Positions 48,033 through 58,957 of a DNA stretch of 64,000 nt are shown piece by piece. A program made the translations under genes and the position numbers. Numbering within the stretch: the first letter of the stretch is position 1; the number at the start of each line of letters is the position of its first letter. This DNA comes from Arachnopeziza araneosa (Eukaryota > Ascomycota > Leotiomycetes > Helotiales > Arachnopezizaceae): contig QYAI01000025.1 of the NCBI GenBank assembly GCA_003988855.1, positions 1 to 64,000 on the forward strand. The letters run 5' to 3'. The notes beneath the pieces were generated by a model. It did no database searches. It saw nothing but the letters and a program-made list of their open reading frames with translations, and was not told the origin of the DNA.

Positions 48033-48504
48033 TTAAACGAGGGCGTAGAGACCAAAAATGCCAGCAATGACGAGGGATATCAACTATATTTCTCAGTTAT
48101 TATTTACAAGAGTAGAAAATCAAGGAACAGTGACTTACCGATAGCTCAGCTTGTCCCGCATCGTTAGAATTGGCAGGAACGAGTGTTGGTGCCGAGCCAC
48201 CGCCACCATCACCACCACCACCACCACCGGCCGTAGTCAAAGTAGTAATACTTGTTGATAGAGGGCGTGTTGTAGGACCCCGAGTGTGTGTGTCAGTCTG
48301 AGTTGAAGTGGTGGAAGTCGTTACAGTGACATTGGAGAAACTGCTTGATGAAGAACTAGAGCTGGGGCTTGACGTAGATATAGAAACCGATGTAGAAGAG
48401 CTGCCGATGTTGGAAGATGATAGAGCTGGCAAGAAGACTTGAGCATGGCAAGCATAATAAAAGAGAAGGGCAAGCACAAAAAGAAGAGATTTAAAGGTAT
48501 GCAT
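48033..48504 (-). CDS. Small Ser/Thr-rich GPI-anchored protein
   Basis: Exons 48139-48504 and 48033-48083; 138 aa. Signal peptide MHTFKSLLFVLALLFYYACHA, then a Ser/Thr-rich low-complexity body with a poly-Gly patch (GGGGGGDGGGG). Exon 2 supplies a hydrophobic tail ending LISLVIAGIFGLYALV, preceded by small residues (NSNDAGQ), a classic GPI attachment arrangement. The protein is therefore predicted to sit in the plasma membrane or cell wall as a short mannoprotein-like stalk. There are no Cys in the mature part. The first ATG in the frame is at 48504. Precise function is unknown. Confidence 0.75.
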
Positions 48505-48883
48505 GGTGCTCGGTGAAGATGATTTGCTCCAGAACTGGCTGTCATTTGTTCCGAAGAGGAGAGATTTGAACAGAGATCGATCCAAGTCAAACTTAAATAC
48601 ACGGTGAATAGCGTGGCTTAGACTATTTGCGTGGGCAGTAGGGGCTGGAGCATGCGTTGCGCTAAGTAACTTTCATTCCCCATATGATACATATTTCCCA
48701 ACATTCCAAACAACGCCTTTCTCCGGCCGTCTCTCACATTTGATATACATTAGAAAGATGCTAAATGGTCAAATGCTTGGACGTGCGTTTCCTGCATTCC
48801 AGCCAAACTATCTTCCTAATCAAATCACACACTATCCTACATGCAATGTGAATCGGGACACCCATTCATCTACCTCCATTGCC
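48505..48883. other. Intergenic, about 380 nt
   Basis: Upstream region of the GPI protein and 3' flank of the exoribonuclease gene; nothing else seen. Confidence 0.5.
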
Positions 48884-51800
48884 CTATAACAAAGGTACAT
48901 TATCCGGCAGTGATCGAATAGGGTACAATAAAAGCTTCCGATCAGGAATGTCCAAGTCTTTAATTTGAACTTCGAAGACATCCCCTAATTTGATATCATC
49001 AAGTTGCGTCCCCTGAGGCGGTTCCATGCGAGCCCCAATAAGGTAGTCTGAGAGGGTTCCATGAACAAAACCTGTACTCGGATTGACCTTTGAGACGATA
49101 AGCACAAGAGGAGAAGGAAGGGCCGAGCCGGAAAATTTCCAGGCTCGAAGTAGAAACTGAAGAATCCATTCAGCCTCTATTGCTTTGCTATATTTTCGGA
49201 TTTTCTTTTCGGATCGGGCTGTATCTGAGAAAAGCTTTTCCAAGTTGGCTTGTGAATACGGGAGGAAGTTGTTTTTTGAATTGCCAAGGAGAGATAATCC
49301 TGTGCGGTTCTCTTCAAGCAAGGCAGCATGTATCTGAAAATGTACAACCAAGTCTAGATATCTTCGTAATGGACTGGTGCATCTAGTATACATGTCCATG
49401 CCAATCGAGAAATGTGGACCAGGAGTTGAAGACACTTGAGCATTACCAACGAGAGAGAAGTATTGAAGAAGAACGTCCAGTGGCGGTTGTCCCACCTCCT
49501 CTATTATCGGGAGAACAACTTGAGAAAAGAACAATGCAGGGTCTTGCTTATCCGGATTGCGCGGAGTAAGGCGATATGGAATCGGGATTCCTCGCTCGTG
49601 ACACCAAGTAGACGCAACTTCACCAGCACTTTGCATAAAGCAAGCTACGGCGTTGACTCCTTCGTCTGTGACATTATTGCTTGTAGATGCTCCACCTTGG
49701 TGCGATGTTGGAATAGTTAATCTGATACTTGGATCCGAAGGATATTCAAAGCTGATTTTGTCTTCTAGATTGCCCCACGCAGGTATATTCAAGGAGGTTG
49801 ATATTGAAGATTTTGGAATGTTATAAGATACCCCGCCTCTTTCTCGTTGTCTAATCAATCGAGCCTGCGCTATCTGATGTAATATTTTGATATCCTGTTT
49901 CTGATTTTCGGTAAGTTGACTTTCATTCACTAGAGGCCGAGAAATTGGAGCAGGAGGTACTTCAGGACCAACAGCATAGGTAATTTTTGGCCGCGGTGTT
50001 TCGCCAATGCCAACCTCCTTAAACGTAGCTGGGGTCATATATAGGACGTTAAAGATCCTCCCAGGCGAAATTTTCGTTTCTAGAATGTTACCATTCAGAT
50101 CCATTTTCGCGCTGAAGGTCAAGCATGGACTGTCAGAACGCAGACTGAGGTTCTTCATGACGTATTCGGAGTCGAGCAAAGGGATAGTGAGATCTGGAAG
50201 GTACAGGGTTTCTGTCAATGCCTCAGCACGTCTTACTGATTTGCTTTTAGGATCAAGATGCGATGCTGGATCGGCAACATGCGTGTGCACCCAGTATTCG
50301 TCCGGAGATTCTGTTGCCTCTAAAGAGATACCATCATCAAGTTCATGAGCGTATGTGTCGTCAACACAAAATACGGTAAGATGCTCCCAATTTTTTCGCA
50401 AGTTTGCTATTTTGTCTTTGACAAACCCAGAATTTGGGCTTAATGATCGTAGCCCAACTCTAGATGCTGAGTGCGGGACCCCTAGCTGATACTCAGCGGC
50501 CGTTTTCCATGGGGGAATAGCTCCAATCTCTTTTAGACAAGTCCATGCAGTCCTTTGACTAAGTTCTGTATCTTTGAATTCATAACAGTTGATGGCTCGA
50601 AGAATCACAGATCCAATCCCGTTTAAATAAGATCCCGGGGAGAAAGACCTCATCCCTGACCACAATTCTAGAAAGCGAATGAAATCGATATCGGTATCAG
50701 AAAAAGGTTCTTGTTGGACTGCATCCTTGAAGCCGTCATGAAATTTGGTGGAAGTGGAGATTGGACCAACATTGCCATAAGGGGTATATTCACGGCGTGT
50801 CCGACTTTGATTAATCAAACGACGAGCCTTCAAGATAAAGGTGCCAAATGGATCCGTCAATTTTTCTTCCTTTTTAGTACTAATTAGAAATTTATCGCGG
50901 TACTCACGCACCCAATTAACAACTCTCTGAACAGCCGAAACAGTAGCGATAGGGTTGATTTCATACTGCGTCTCAGCTCTTAAAGTTAAATCCGAGGGTC
51001 GAAATAATTCGTCCCGGCTACTGAGGAATCGATGAAGTGCGTAGAGAACTGGTGGCAGGAATGTGCCATCTTCTTGCCTGGGAAACATATCGGACAAGAT
51101 TTTGTTGGCTATCTCGGGGAGTGTGAGTGGGTATGTGATAGTATCATGGGAGAGTGCTGTATGGGCACTTTCGAGGTTGTCTGCAGCCAGCTTAAAGGCG
51201 GCATTTGCTTCCGTCAAGAATTTGTTCATCTTGAGAAGAAGTGGTTTTCCTATTTCTTGAGAGACAGGTTGTTCTGCATGGTTAATCTTATTTTGAAGTT
51301 CTGTGGGAACAGCTTGTTGCGGAAGATATGGTCGAATGGCATCCAGATCCTGAGGACTGACGAACTCTGGAAAGAATATCGAAACAGATGTCCCGGTTCT
51401 ATGGAGCCAGCCTCCTGTGATGGAGTAGAACTGGTACTGACCATCTAGCTCACGTATGTATATTGCAAGTTGTGTATCTCGGCGACCATTGGCACTGCTA
51501 TAATTAGCAAGTTTCACCGATATCTAATTTATTGCACATACTACAACTCTACTAAATCACCAGGTCTGAGAAAGTTTCTCTGACGCACTGTTTCCGTGAT
51601 TTCATCTTGGGTCAGATCCGTATGATCTTCTGGATTCTCGATATCGTAATCGTGACCAGGTGTAGTATGCGCAATGTTATAGACACCCATAAATCGCGCA
51701 GAGATGCTGCCTATATCTTTGTTGGGTTTGAACGACGCCGCATTTTCATTATCCCACTGACGTAGTTGCATTCGAATCTTGGAGTTGGGATCTATTGAAG

Positions 51801-52081
51801 AAGAGCGTTGAGGAAGGGGTCCATGACGGGGAGGCAGTGAACGACTTTCAATAGTTGCATGATTCTAAGATAGTCTCGTCAGTCTGAAGTGTAGACTGGT
51901 AGCATTGGCTGCTCACACGCTGGGTAGAATATAAAAACCTTCGAGCTACTGTTACTCTGGGGCTCGTAGAAGGCTTCAATTGGTGAAAAACTTTCCATCG
52001 TCCTAGCGTATCATGACTCAATCTTGCGAGACAATTTTTGCAAACAAAGGGCTGATCCCAAGAGCTACGGGAGCGCAACAT
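48884..52081 (-). CDS. Mitochondrial RNase II/R-family exoribonuclease (cyt-4/Dss1-like)
   Basis: 3'-5' exoribonuclease of mitochondrial RNA turnover (Neurospora cyt-4 / yeast DSS1 family). Exons 51917-52081, 51542-51864, 48884-51497; 1033 aa. The N-terminus is basic and Ser-rich with no acidic residues before Asp9 (MLRSRSSW; then CKNCLARLSH), fitting a mitochondrial presequence. RNB signature: VDDTYAHELDDGISLE in the middle and YTRCTSPLRRYLDLVVHF later, with the expected Arg pair. A C-terminal S1-like region ends the protein (GDVFEVQIKDLDIPDRKLLL). The ATG at 52081 is the first in the frame. Length and layout match full-length family members, so the gene looks intact. Confidence 0.9.
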
Positions 52082-52472
52082 GACGCTGATATTGAACGTC
52101 AAGATTGACCTGAAGTTTCAAGAAACTTTCACCCTTGGTTGGATACGCGTAACCACGTGATGCGTTTTCCAGGTGGGGAAAACTAAGGTAGGCCAGATTG
52201 ACAGCTTCTTCGTGCGCACTGTCACAAACTCTATTATATACGAAAAAGTTCTCCCAACTCCACTCCTTTCGGGTACGTATTCTCATCATGTCACTCATAA
52301 AGAAAATACTGTGATGAACATCAATAGCATGTATTACCTGAATTGCCCAGTTACTGGTGCAATATGTGGTCTACACCAAGATCTCTGACTTTATTGATAA
52401 AATTCTTATCTTTTTCTTCAGCCTATTAGAGGGTCTAGAAACTAACATTCTACCAGTCTATCACTCATCACA
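52082..52472. promoter_or_regulatory. Divergent promoter region
   Basis: About 390 nt shared by the mitochondrial exoribonuclease (minus) and the small MoCo protein (plus). No specific site is called. Confidence 0.45.
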
Positions 52473-52766
52473 ATGTCGAATTCCTCTACTACCAAGCCAG
52501 GAAATTTCAAGATCCTCTATTTCGCATCTGCGAGTTCGTTCACATCAAAGGAATTCGAAGATTTACCAGCACCCCAACCACTCTCAGAGTTGTTCCAGTC
52601 TCTAGATAAGAAATATGATGGCATTAAAGCAAAGGTCTTGGACTCATGTCTAGTGACAATCAACTTGGAATATGTTGACATTCCCAAAAAATCTGCGGGA
52701 GAAGTTGAGGTGATGATCAACCAGGGCGACGAAGTTGCAATCATTCCGCCAGTGAGCTCAGGATGA
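52473..52766 (+). CDS. Molybdopterin synthase small subunit (MoaD/ThiS fold)
   Basis: Sulfur-carrier subunit of molybdopterin synthase (CnxG / MOCS2A type), which accepts a thiocarboxylate at its C-terminal Gly and donates sulfur to precursor Z in molybdenum cofactor synthesis. It is a 97-residue intronless frame. ThiS-fold features: FKILYFASASSFTSKEFEDL near the N-terminus and INQGDEVAIIPPVSSG at the end. The C-terminus is Ser-Ser-Gly rather than Gly-Gly. The start ATG has a good context (cacaATGTCG). The large subunit is not in the window. Confidence 0.85.
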   Translation: MSNSSTTKPGNFKILYFASASSFTSKEFEDLPAPQPLSELFQSLDKKYDGIKAKVLDSCLVTINLEYVDIPKKSAGEVEVMINQGDEVAIIPPVSSG

Positions 52767-52872
52767 AATGATATGCAGGAATCAAGCTGAACACCTTAAC
52801 CTTGTTAACGCAAACACCGAGGACCAACGGTTCGAAGAACTTTAAGCTATATTGCAACCTAAACCTTCCCAC

Positions 52873-53052
52873 ATGGCCAAGGTTACTCGATCTACCAAGC
52901 TTAGCTAGAGACAGCTCGGGAGACTAGAGCCGAGTCACCACAACAAGATTGAGAAATACCTCAGCAAGAAGCGCGAGGGCGAGATTCTGCTATATCTCAT
53001 AGTCCGAATGCTATCTGCCTACGGTTTTACACATTTGATAGAGACAAAGTGA
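52873..53052 (+). pseudogene. Short remnant frame with one in-frame TAG
   Basis: Starting at ATG 52873, the frame encodes MAKVTRSTKLS, then TAG at 52906-52908, then a further 48 codons of basic, helix-like sequence (RQLGRLEPSHHNKIEKYLSK) before TGA at 53050-53052. The amino acid composition looks protein-like and the frame is otherwise open, but no family is recognised. It could be a decayed small gene or chance. Confidence 0.2.
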
Positions 53053-53336
53053 GGCTACCTACTTGATCGTTGGGTCAAAAGCAATTCAATTAGATGTACT
53101 CTTACTGCACCTTGCTAGAACTGGTATAAAGTGTACCTGTCAAGGAATCTTAGAATTCTTGAGCACACTGGAGTCTGGTTGTGAAAGATAAGGTTAATAA
53201 TATTCTAGATAATTGCAGGCTTCCAGACGCTCACAGAAGAGCGTGAAGCTCGGTGATGCATGGATATTAGTAGCTTTGTAAACATTAGTAGATCAAACGT
53301 GGTTCAAAAGCCATCTAATGAATTCAGATTTTTCTG

Positions 53337-53558
53337 TCATCCACCTTCGTGTTGACCTGCTCCAGTGCCTAAAAGTGGACGCCTCTCATCTTCTCCTCCG
53401 TCAGCAACTATCGGCTTATTTCTACTAAACCTTCCCCAAAAAGGTTGCCCCCATGAGTGCTTCCTCCACCATCTTCCAAGTAATCTTCCCCCATTAACAC
53501 CTGCCAATACCAACAGTATTACTCCGAAGACTGCCATTATAGATACAGCTGAAGTCAA
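53337..53558 (-). pseudogene. Possible C-terminal fragment of a membrane protein
   Basis: A 73-codon minus-strand frame with one strong hydrophobic segment (SIMAVFGVILLVLAGVNGG), a basic Trp-rich stretch and an acidic dileucine ending (GGEDERRPLLG) resembling vacuolar sorting signals. Another hydrophobic stretch lies just upstream in a different frame (about 53600-53700) with no convincing intron to join them, so this may be a broken gene. The overlapping plus-strand frame 53365-53718 is the weaker alternative. Confidence 0.2.
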
Positions 53559-54236
53559 GAATGTAACCGTTGAGACGTTACATCCTAAGGGCCTCGCCCT
53601 AAGCTCAAACCTCTCACCCCGCCTTGGACAAACATTTCTATTAAAGATAGGAGCAAGGATAGGAATAGAACCGGTATTAGGAACACACGCTGCTGACTTT
53701 ATCCAGAAATATAATTAGCAAAACATCTTATGAAACCAATAGAACCTCAACGACGTACAGCAGCACACCAGCTACATGGAGCTTCGCTGATACTCAAGCA
53801 GTCGCCACACTCCTGATGAGGCCAACATATTTCTAGATAATGATCAAATATGTCCGTTTGGTTGTTTGAACCACCATTGAGTTCCTCGGAGATCATTGAG
53901 CACTTCTTTCTTCAATCTACCGAGGCTAGAGTCTCAAGTCACAGGGTGTATTTCGATAGTGTTGGAATTACTGACACTCTCTCAGATTGTAACGAATCAA
54001 AGCCAAATGAGGGGTACAAGAATACAGCTTAGAGACAATTTAGTTAGATGATACTAGAGGAAGGTATTCTAGCACGTTCGGCTTGAGTTGGGATGTCCCG
54101 AAGCTTTGCCGCTCATAGGGCGTTCACGACATCGCGTAATCTAAGTATTTTAAGTCCGAGTTGCGGAGAGGGAAGAATAATAAATGTTCAAAATTGAATC
54201 GTCTCTTGATTTATATTTTCTTTACTAGATACAGCT

Positions 54237-55569
54237 ATGGCCGCCATAAATCCAGATTCGGAATTTGATAACCATGTTGAAAATCGTGCTCCTCCAGAAG
54301 CCGAAGTCTCACTTCTATCACTCTCATCTCAAACAATCCATGCAGATGACTATCTTAACAATGATAACAGAGATGTAGCTCCACCATTGCATGTCTCGAC
54401 TACATTTCGTTATAATACAGATCCAGAATCGCTACGACCTTTGACCAATCTTGACGTTGTACCCTGCAATCCAACTTCAAAATGAGCTAACATCTTCACA
54501 GCCAGATCTTCCCTATGAAGCTCACGTATATTCAAGATATACGGCCCCAAACACTACAAGATTCGAGGCAATTCTATCAAGCATTTTGAAAGGCCCATCC
54601 CTCACCTACGCCTCCGGTCTCAGTGCTTTCTACGCCCTCCTCGTGTTCCTAAATCCAAAAAACATCGCCATAGGAGACGGCTATCACGGCTGCCATGGCG
54701 TCATCGGCATCCATCAGAAGCTTACTGGGATGAAAAAACTGGATCTCAATTGTGCGCCTGAAGATCTTCAACCTGGAGACGTTGTACATGTAGAGACGCC
54801 ACTCAATCCTACGGGCGAAGCAAGCAATCTCAAAGCTTTTGCGGAGAAGGCACATTCTCGGGGAGCTTATTTAACGGTTGATGCTACGTTTGGTCCACCA
54901 CCATTGCAGGATCCGTTCCTTTGGGGAGCGGATATTGTGATGCATAGTGGTACAAAATACATCGGGGGTCACTCTGACCTACTTTGCGGAATATTGGCAG
55001 TAAACCCGGAAAGAGCGAAAGAGGGATGGTTTGACAAACTGTTCTATGAAAGACAGTATATCGGAAATGTGATGGGCTCTATGGAAGGTTGGTTAGGTAT
55101 CCGGAGTATCAGGACATTAGAGGTGAGAGTTGAGAGACAGAGCTATAACGCTACAAAACTGGTTTCTTGGTTGAATGCTGCATTATATTCTACTTGTGAC
55201 GAATCCGCCCTGATCCGGTCCCAAGACAGCACCGCGGTCAGAAATGTCTTAAGGAAGATTGAGCATGCTAGTCTGCAAGAGGAAGATATAAAAGATGGCT
55301 GGCTGCTCAACCAGATGCCGAATGGATTTGGCCCGGTTTTCTCCATTACAATGAAGGAACAGAATTTCGCAAAGAGGCTACCGAGCAAGCTGAGGTTGTT
55401 CCATCACGCAACAAGTCTTGGCGGTGTGGAGAGTCTGATCGAGTGGCGGACAATGACGGATTCAAAGGTCGACAAAAGGTTATTGAGGGTCAGTATTGGC
55501 ATCGAAGGCTGGGAAGATCTACGGGATGATCTGCTTCAAGGATTTAATGCTCTTACAAATGAGACATGA
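54237..55569 (+). CDS. PLP-dependent Cys/Met metabolism (trans-sulfuration family) enzyme
   Basis: Fold-type I PLP enzyme of the cystathionine gamma-synthase/lyase family. Exons 54237-54455 and 54502-55569; 428 aa. Motifs in order: HVYSRYTAPNTTRFEAILSS, the GYHGCHG phosphate/PLP region, VHVETPLNPTGEA, and the Schiff-base lysine in MHSGTKYIGGHSDLLCG. The closest well-known layout is the fungal group of putative trans-sulfuration enzymes of unproven reaction (similar to an uncharacterised fission yeast member), so synthase or lyase activity should not be assumed. The intron donor is non-consensus (gttgta), but the exon join keeps a family-like sequence. Confidence 0.87.
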
Positions 55570-55970
55570 TCGATCATAAAAAGGAAACGCGCTGAACAAG
55601 ATTTATGAAGCTCTGAGAATAAATAAGATAAGTATGTTTGACACAAGTTTTTTTCCCGCAGTTAAGGTAGATACGAACCACCTTCAGCTATCTTGAATAT
55701 GTAATTACGCTGGGTGATTGGTAAGTCGTACATCCGATGCCTATGTTACCGGAGAATTCTTCAAGTGCATTGATCCGCTGCAGTAAGAAAGTAGCAGTAA
55801 ATCAAGCCGATATGCACGTCGGATGGCATGATTTGGTATCAAGATGCGGCAAAGCAGGCTTACCGGGCCGGGTTCAGTTGGTGATTCAGCAATACCCAAG
55901 AAGGATCGAAAATATCACAAAACGACGATTTCCCCCAAAATGGCACTTTTTAATAGTATAGATTGTTTCG
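55570..55970. other. Intergenic, about 400 nt
   Basis: Between two plus-strand genes; no feature recognised. Confidence 0.5.
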
Positions 55971-57647
55971 ATGCTAGGTGTATCTTCAATATGCTGGCTA
56001 CTTTTGAGCGCCTCCCTTGTTTGCTCAGAAGCGAGCATACAAGCGCCTTCTTCAGCGGAAAATGTCACTCCAAATAACACCGATCGTTCGCCAAATAATG
56101 TTCCACATCTACCTCGAACTTTAGGAGAACTCGAGATAGACATCATGACCCGTAAAGCGAAATCAGAATCGAGGTTGGTTTGGCCGCCAATAATCATGCA
56201 GCAAACAGCTCTGGGGCATCTTCGAGATGGCAAGTTCGTCATATCTTACATGGGCTTGAACTAAGTTCTTTCAGTCACGGGAAATAGTTACCCTCGTGAT
56301 ATCGGGAAGTCTTCAAAGCTTTCCAATGGTTGTATTATATTTCAGTTTGGAGACACCTTCTCTCATTCCCGGAACGGAACGTATTTAGGCAACACAGACA
56401 ATACATTTAGTGTATTACAAAATGACGGAAATCCTACATTGTCAGCATATCAAACTCTCGTTGATAGAAAGCATCCCGGAGAGGCAATCGCTGCTCCAAT
56501 GCTCACGAAAAATCAAAACGAGAATGATACAGCAAATACGACCATCAAACTTTGGTCTTTCAGTGGAATAGTTGAATATCAGAAAGGCCCCAATGCTGTC
56601 TACGGGTGGACATTTTATCAAAAGAGATTACTGAACAAATTTAAGGACATTGATGGCCAATATATCTATACAGGAATTGCTCGAGTCATCTCCGAGCATA
56701 GGACTGGCGAAGTTCTGACCATTCGAGGGCATAGTGTGAACAGTCCCTTGCAACTTTTTGTTGTGAGTTTTGAGAAATTGAGGAGGTGAGTTAAGCTAAA
56801 TAGAGTGCAGCCAGGGCAGCCGTTGTTTGGAGATCTTTGTGCTGTCTCAAGCGGAGGATTCATATATCTGTATGGCCATCTTGGTGCTAATAGCAACGGT
56901 ACGTGACATCCTCTGGGCTATATTTCTTGGTTTGCGCTGTTCTAGGTGGCGTCCTTCATCTTCGGATATGTCTTTGGGCGAAAGTATTCCTAAGATATTA
57001 CTTTGCCTCCTCCATTTACCTCAAATAGGGAATGCTGACTCCCGAGAACAATAGATATTGGACTAGCTCGAGCACCACTGGAAACGGCTAATACTTTTCG
57101 CACCTATGAGTATTGGGACGGACAGGGGTGGACAAATAACATATATGCTACTGCTGTCGTCATTACAGGCCAGGAGCATGGCCATATATTTCAAACAGAT
57201 GTGTTCGGAAAGAACTCTGCCTATAAATGGGCCTTTTTCGGATGCAACTCTTTTGGTGACTCAAAAGGTGAAATTGGAAGAGCAAAAGCACTAGAGGGAC
57301 CCTGGGAGATTGTAACACTTGACATGGCAACTTACGCCTTGAACTCGGACCCATCCGACTTTCGATATTGCATGTATCCACACCCAGTAAGGATCCTCGG
57401 GCTCTATCAATCCTTTGTTATTTTTGCTCCTGAGACAGAGTATTTCAAGTGATGCATCTCACTCCTAATACATGCTCTAAAAGGAAAATGCTGACTCCCG
57501 GTGTTCCAGTGGGCTTTTGATATCATGAAAGGAGATTTGATGGTGTCATGGAGTGAGGGTGGGGTGACTGGTGGTGTACTCGCAGCTAAGATTCGATTTC
57601 AGATGACAATGGATGAGGTACCAAGTGATGAGTTATTGAAACCATAA
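55971..57647 (+). CDS. Secreted DUF4185-like protein
   Basis: Exons 55971-56229, 56275-56762, 56811-56898, 57055-57386, 57510-57647; 434 aa. A signal peptide (MLGVSSICWLLLSASLVC) precedes a five-bladed-propeller-type sequence seen in fungal DUF4185-like proteins. Motifs: RDIGKSSKL, CIIFQFGDTFSH, LGNTDNTF, YTGIARV, YLYGHLGAN, IGLARAP, WAFFGCN, LEGPWEI and MYPHP-WAFD...LMVSWSEGG near the end. The family resembles glycosidase-like propellers, but no activity is established. Intron 1 appears to use a GC donor (G|gcaagt, 56230-56274), required for the frame. Introns 3 and 4 are long and related to an ADH intron at 2.6 kb (see findings). Confidence 0.78.
56899..57054 (+). repeat. Possible diverged introner-like element (intron 3)
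   Basis: The 156-nt intron's tail, caaatagggaatgctgactc then ccg, resembles the tail of the next intron (taaaaggaaaatgctgactc then ccg). Near the 5' end, catcctctgggctatatttc resembles that intron's atcctcgggctctatcaatc. The middle does not align convincingly by eye. Confidence 0.35.
57387..57509 (+). repeat. Introner-like element candidate, copy B (intron 4)
   Basis: A 123-nt intron from gtaaggatcc to gtgttccag, between MYPHP and WAFD codons. It is near-identical to ADH intron 5 (2604-2765) except for one deletion of about 40 nt, and similarity ends at the splice sites. Confidence 0.8.
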
Positions 57648-58276
57648 GAGAATAATCCTCCAGATAGATATAAACAATATAGAAAGGGAAAGTTCTTATA
57701 GAAATAGGAAAGCTCCTTATGCTTTCATTATCTTAGATAACCAAGAAGTTTTTACACTGTTCCTTAAGAGTTTTATTTTATATACTTCATCAAGTGATTT
57801 GGTCTTTCACCAATCACTAGGTTCGGTTCTATCCCCCTTGGATATCAAGGAGAGCGAGAATCTGCTTTGAACACAATGTGCTTCATCTGTAAAACTGCGA
57901 CGCGTCAAAATATAGTACTAGACTTGAGACTTGAAGAGAGTATTCCTCGACCATAAAACAATAGACATAGCAACTCGACTTTTGTCATAAAGTTTTAAAA
58001 TGATATGAATATCTTGCATCATAATTCTGGAAACATCTCAAGGAATTCTTTAGCATTAGTAATCGACAGGCTAACCCCAATTTGTAACACTAGCTCCCGA
58101 GATATCTTTTTGCCTTCAGCCTCATCTCCACGATCTTCAAATCATAATAACGACATAGAATTCTTGTTCTGACATTGCGCGAGACAGACCAGTAAACCGA
58201 ATCACGAGCAAGCAGCCTTGACGCACCATAATCCATTGTCTTCGACCCTCTGCCTGTCCACAAACCTACGCGCAAA
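57648..58276. other. Intergenic, about 630 nt
   Basis: AT-rich; no gene or repeat recognised. Contains the U2AF35 promoter. Confidence 0.5.
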
Positions 58277-58957
58277 ATGGCCAACTACCTCGCCTCCATC
58301 TTTGGCACTGAAGCCGACAAAGTCAACTGCTCCTTCTACTACAAGATCGGCGCGTGTCGACACGGTGACCGCTGTTCACGCAAGCACGTCAAGCCCTCCT
58401 ATTCACAGACCATCCTCCTTCCCAACCTATACCAAAACCCCGCCTACGACCCCAAGATCAAGATGAACCCGAGCCAGCTCCAGAACCACTTTGATGCTTT
58501 CTATGAGGATTTCTGGTGCGAGATGTGCAAGTTTGGAGAGATCGAGGAGGTGGTTGTGTGTGATAACAATAATGATCGTATGTTTCCTTCCCTTGATATC
58601 AGATTAAGTGCTAATACTTCTACAGATCTCATTGGCAATGTCTATGCGCGTTTCAAATACGAAGATTCTGCGCAAAAAGCCTGCGATGCGCTTAACTCCC
58701 GGTGGTATGCTGCACGCCCTATCTACTGCGAGCTCTCCCCAGTCACAGATTTCCGTGAGGCATGCTGCAGGCTCAACAGTGGGGAGGGCTGTGTGAGAGG
58801 TGGGTTTTGTAATTTCATTCATAGGAAGAATCCGAGTGCCGAGCTGGATAGGGAGTTGGAGTTGAGCACGAAGAAGTGGCTCAGGTTGAGAGGTAGAGAC
58901 GAGAGAAGTCAGTCGAGGAGTCCTAGCCCGGAGCCTACGAGGAAGAGATACGCTTAG
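58277..58957 (+). CDS. U2 snRNP auxiliary factor small subunit (U2AF35)
   Basis: Recognises the 3' splice-site AG together with U2AF65. Exons 58277-58577 and 58626-58957; 210 aa. The first CCCH zinc finger is CSFYYKIGACRHGDRCSRKH. The UHM/RRM follows (FWCEMCKFGEIEEVVVCDN, then YARFKYEDSAQKACDAL). The second finger is CCRLNSGEGCVRGGFCNFIH. The C-terminus has a short RS-type tail (RSQSRSPSPEP). The intron is 48 nt and open, so its retention would not shift the frame, but it would interrupt the RRM. All finger ligands are present and the length fits fungal orthologues. Confidence 0.95.
   Translation: MANYLASIFGTEADKVNCSFYYKIGACRHGDRCSRKHVKPSYSQTILLPNLYQNPAYDPKIKMNPSQLQNHFDAFYEDFWCEMCKFGEIEEVVVCDNNNDRMFPSLDIRLSANTSTDLIGNVYARFKYEDSAQKACDALNSRWYAARPIYCELSPVTDFREACCRLNSGEGCVRGGFCNFIHRKNPSAELDRELELSTKKWLRLRGRDERSQSRSPSPEPTRKRYA

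Larger units (their letters stand above)
52767..54236. other. Intergenic, about 1.5 kb, with doubtful coding remnants
   Basis: Contains two low-confidence coding remnants listed separately (52873-53052 plus, 53337-53558 minus). The rest shows no gene. Confidence 0.5.
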
